A stretch of DNA of 64,000 bases from Pseudonocardia autotrophica (lineage in GTDB: Bacteria; Actinomycetota; Actinomycetes; Mycobacteriales; Pseudonocardiaceae): assembly GCF_003945385.1 (NCBI RefSeq), contig NZ_AP018920.1, forward strand, positions 744,001-808,000, read 5' to 3'. The notes under the pieces were generated by a model that was not told the DNA's origin, made no database searches, and was given only the letters and a program-made list of their open reading frames with translations. A program made the translations under genes and the position numbers. Positions 63,758 to 64,000 of this stretch are shown one piece after another (position 1 is the stretch's first letter; each line of letters starts with the position of its first letter).

Positions 63758-64000
63758 ATGACGCCCCTCGGCGAGTACCTCCGCGCCCGTCGCGCCCAGG
63801 TCACCCCGGCCGATGCCGGGCTGCCCGGCGGGCCCCGGCGACGGGTGCCGGGACTGCGGCGGGAGGAGGTCGCGCTGCTCGCCGGGATGAGCGCCGACTA
63901 CTACGTCCGGCTCGAGCAGGGCCGCGAACGGAACCCGTCGGTGCAGGTGCTGGACGCGCTCGCGGACGTCCTGCGGCTCGGCGACGAGGCCCGTACCCAC
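63758..64000 (+). CDS. XRE-type HTH regulator (MmyB-like), 3' end outside window
   Basis: The first 81 codons are in the window, from the ATG at 63758 with cggagcc upstream. MTPLGEYLRARRAQVTPADAGL and RRVPGLRREEVALLAGMSADYYVRLEQGRER, then NPSVQVLDALADVLRL, are the diagnostic N-terminal HTH of the MmyB-like group; the C-terminal ligand-binding PAS-like domain lies beyond the edge. Such regulators typically sit next to, and control, a divergent SDR gene, as here. Confidence 0.9.
   Translation, partial: MTPLGEYLRARRAQVTPADAGLPGGPRRRVPGLRREEVALLAGMSADYYVRLEQGRERNPSVQVLDALADVLRLGDEARTH

Overview
The window is one continuous stretch of very GC-rich chromosome (G or C in most third positions, many GTG starts, genes tightly packed on both strands). 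It comes from an actinobacterium, most likely Pseudonocardia or a close relative. Supports for this are a sepH-serC-citA-pdxH-gltA neighbourhood resembling the one around Rv0883c-Rv0896 of Mycobacterium tuberculosis, a mycothiol-type formaldehyde dehydrogenase, an IdeR-like iron box, and a propane-type soluble diiron monooxygenase operon with its own chaperonin. No rRNA, tRNA, CRISPR array, prophage or insertion sequence was seen.

Layout. 1-11.6 kb: housekeeping block with the cell-division protein SepH (cut by the window edge), phosphoserine aminotransferase, a GlxA-type AraC regulator divergent from an MFS carrier, two citrate synthases, PNP oxidase and another MFS carrier. 11.8-18.7 kb: DNA photolyase, an ABC-2 exporter pair, an MHS-type solute symporter behind a perfect 13-bp inverted repeat, a double gamma-glutamylcyclotransferase-like protein and two small membrane proteins. 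18.7-28.7 kb: the metabolic centrepiece, a GAF/AAA+/Fis activator divergent from prmA (hydroxylase alpha), prmB (reductase), prmC (hydroxylase beta), prmD (coupling protein), a GroEL-like chaperonin and an amidohydrolase-fold protein that has lost metal ligands. These should oxidise propane or related substrates at the subterminal carbon. 28.7-33 kb: PadR regulator and carotenoid-cleavage-type oxygenase sharing a textbook PadR operator, then an iron-siderophore binding lipoprotein and an MFS carrier behind an IdeR-like box. 33-38.3 kb: mycothiol-dependent formaldehyde dehydrogenase with a metallo-beta-lactamase-fold partner, a broken LuxR-type regulator, fumarylacetoacetase, a 670-bp gene-free stretch with three ~105-bp palindrome-bearing repeats, and a thioesterase.

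38.3-43.4 kb: a MerR regulator divergent from a fadA-fadB beta-oxidation operon whose probable promoter carries an inverted repeat between -35 and -10, then a DedA protein. 43.5-52.6 kb: an ABC pair, TetR and ArsR regulons each with visible palindromic operators, an atypical SDR, an amidase, and a YtrA-type GntR-ABC operon. 52.6-64 kb: a sorbitol-type dehydrogenase, GNAT, glyoxalase-fold protein, THUMP-like methyltransferase, MFS carrier, secreted GH16 glucanase with a long Asp-Pro-Ala linker, TPR protein, glycosyltransferase, SGNH hydrolase, class A beta-lactamase lipoprotein, and an SDR divergent from an XRE regulator cut by the right edge.

Two genome-wide habits stand out. Many genes have a TANNNT hexamer only 6-8 nt before the start codon, which suggests leaderless mRNAs. 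Most convergent gene pairs are separated by long perfect hairpins that could act as bidirectional terminators. The best candidates for undescribed biology are the prm locus (activator without a GAFTGA loop, inactive-looking amidohydrolase, internal hairpins) and the tandem palindromic repeats at 37.35-37.6 kb.
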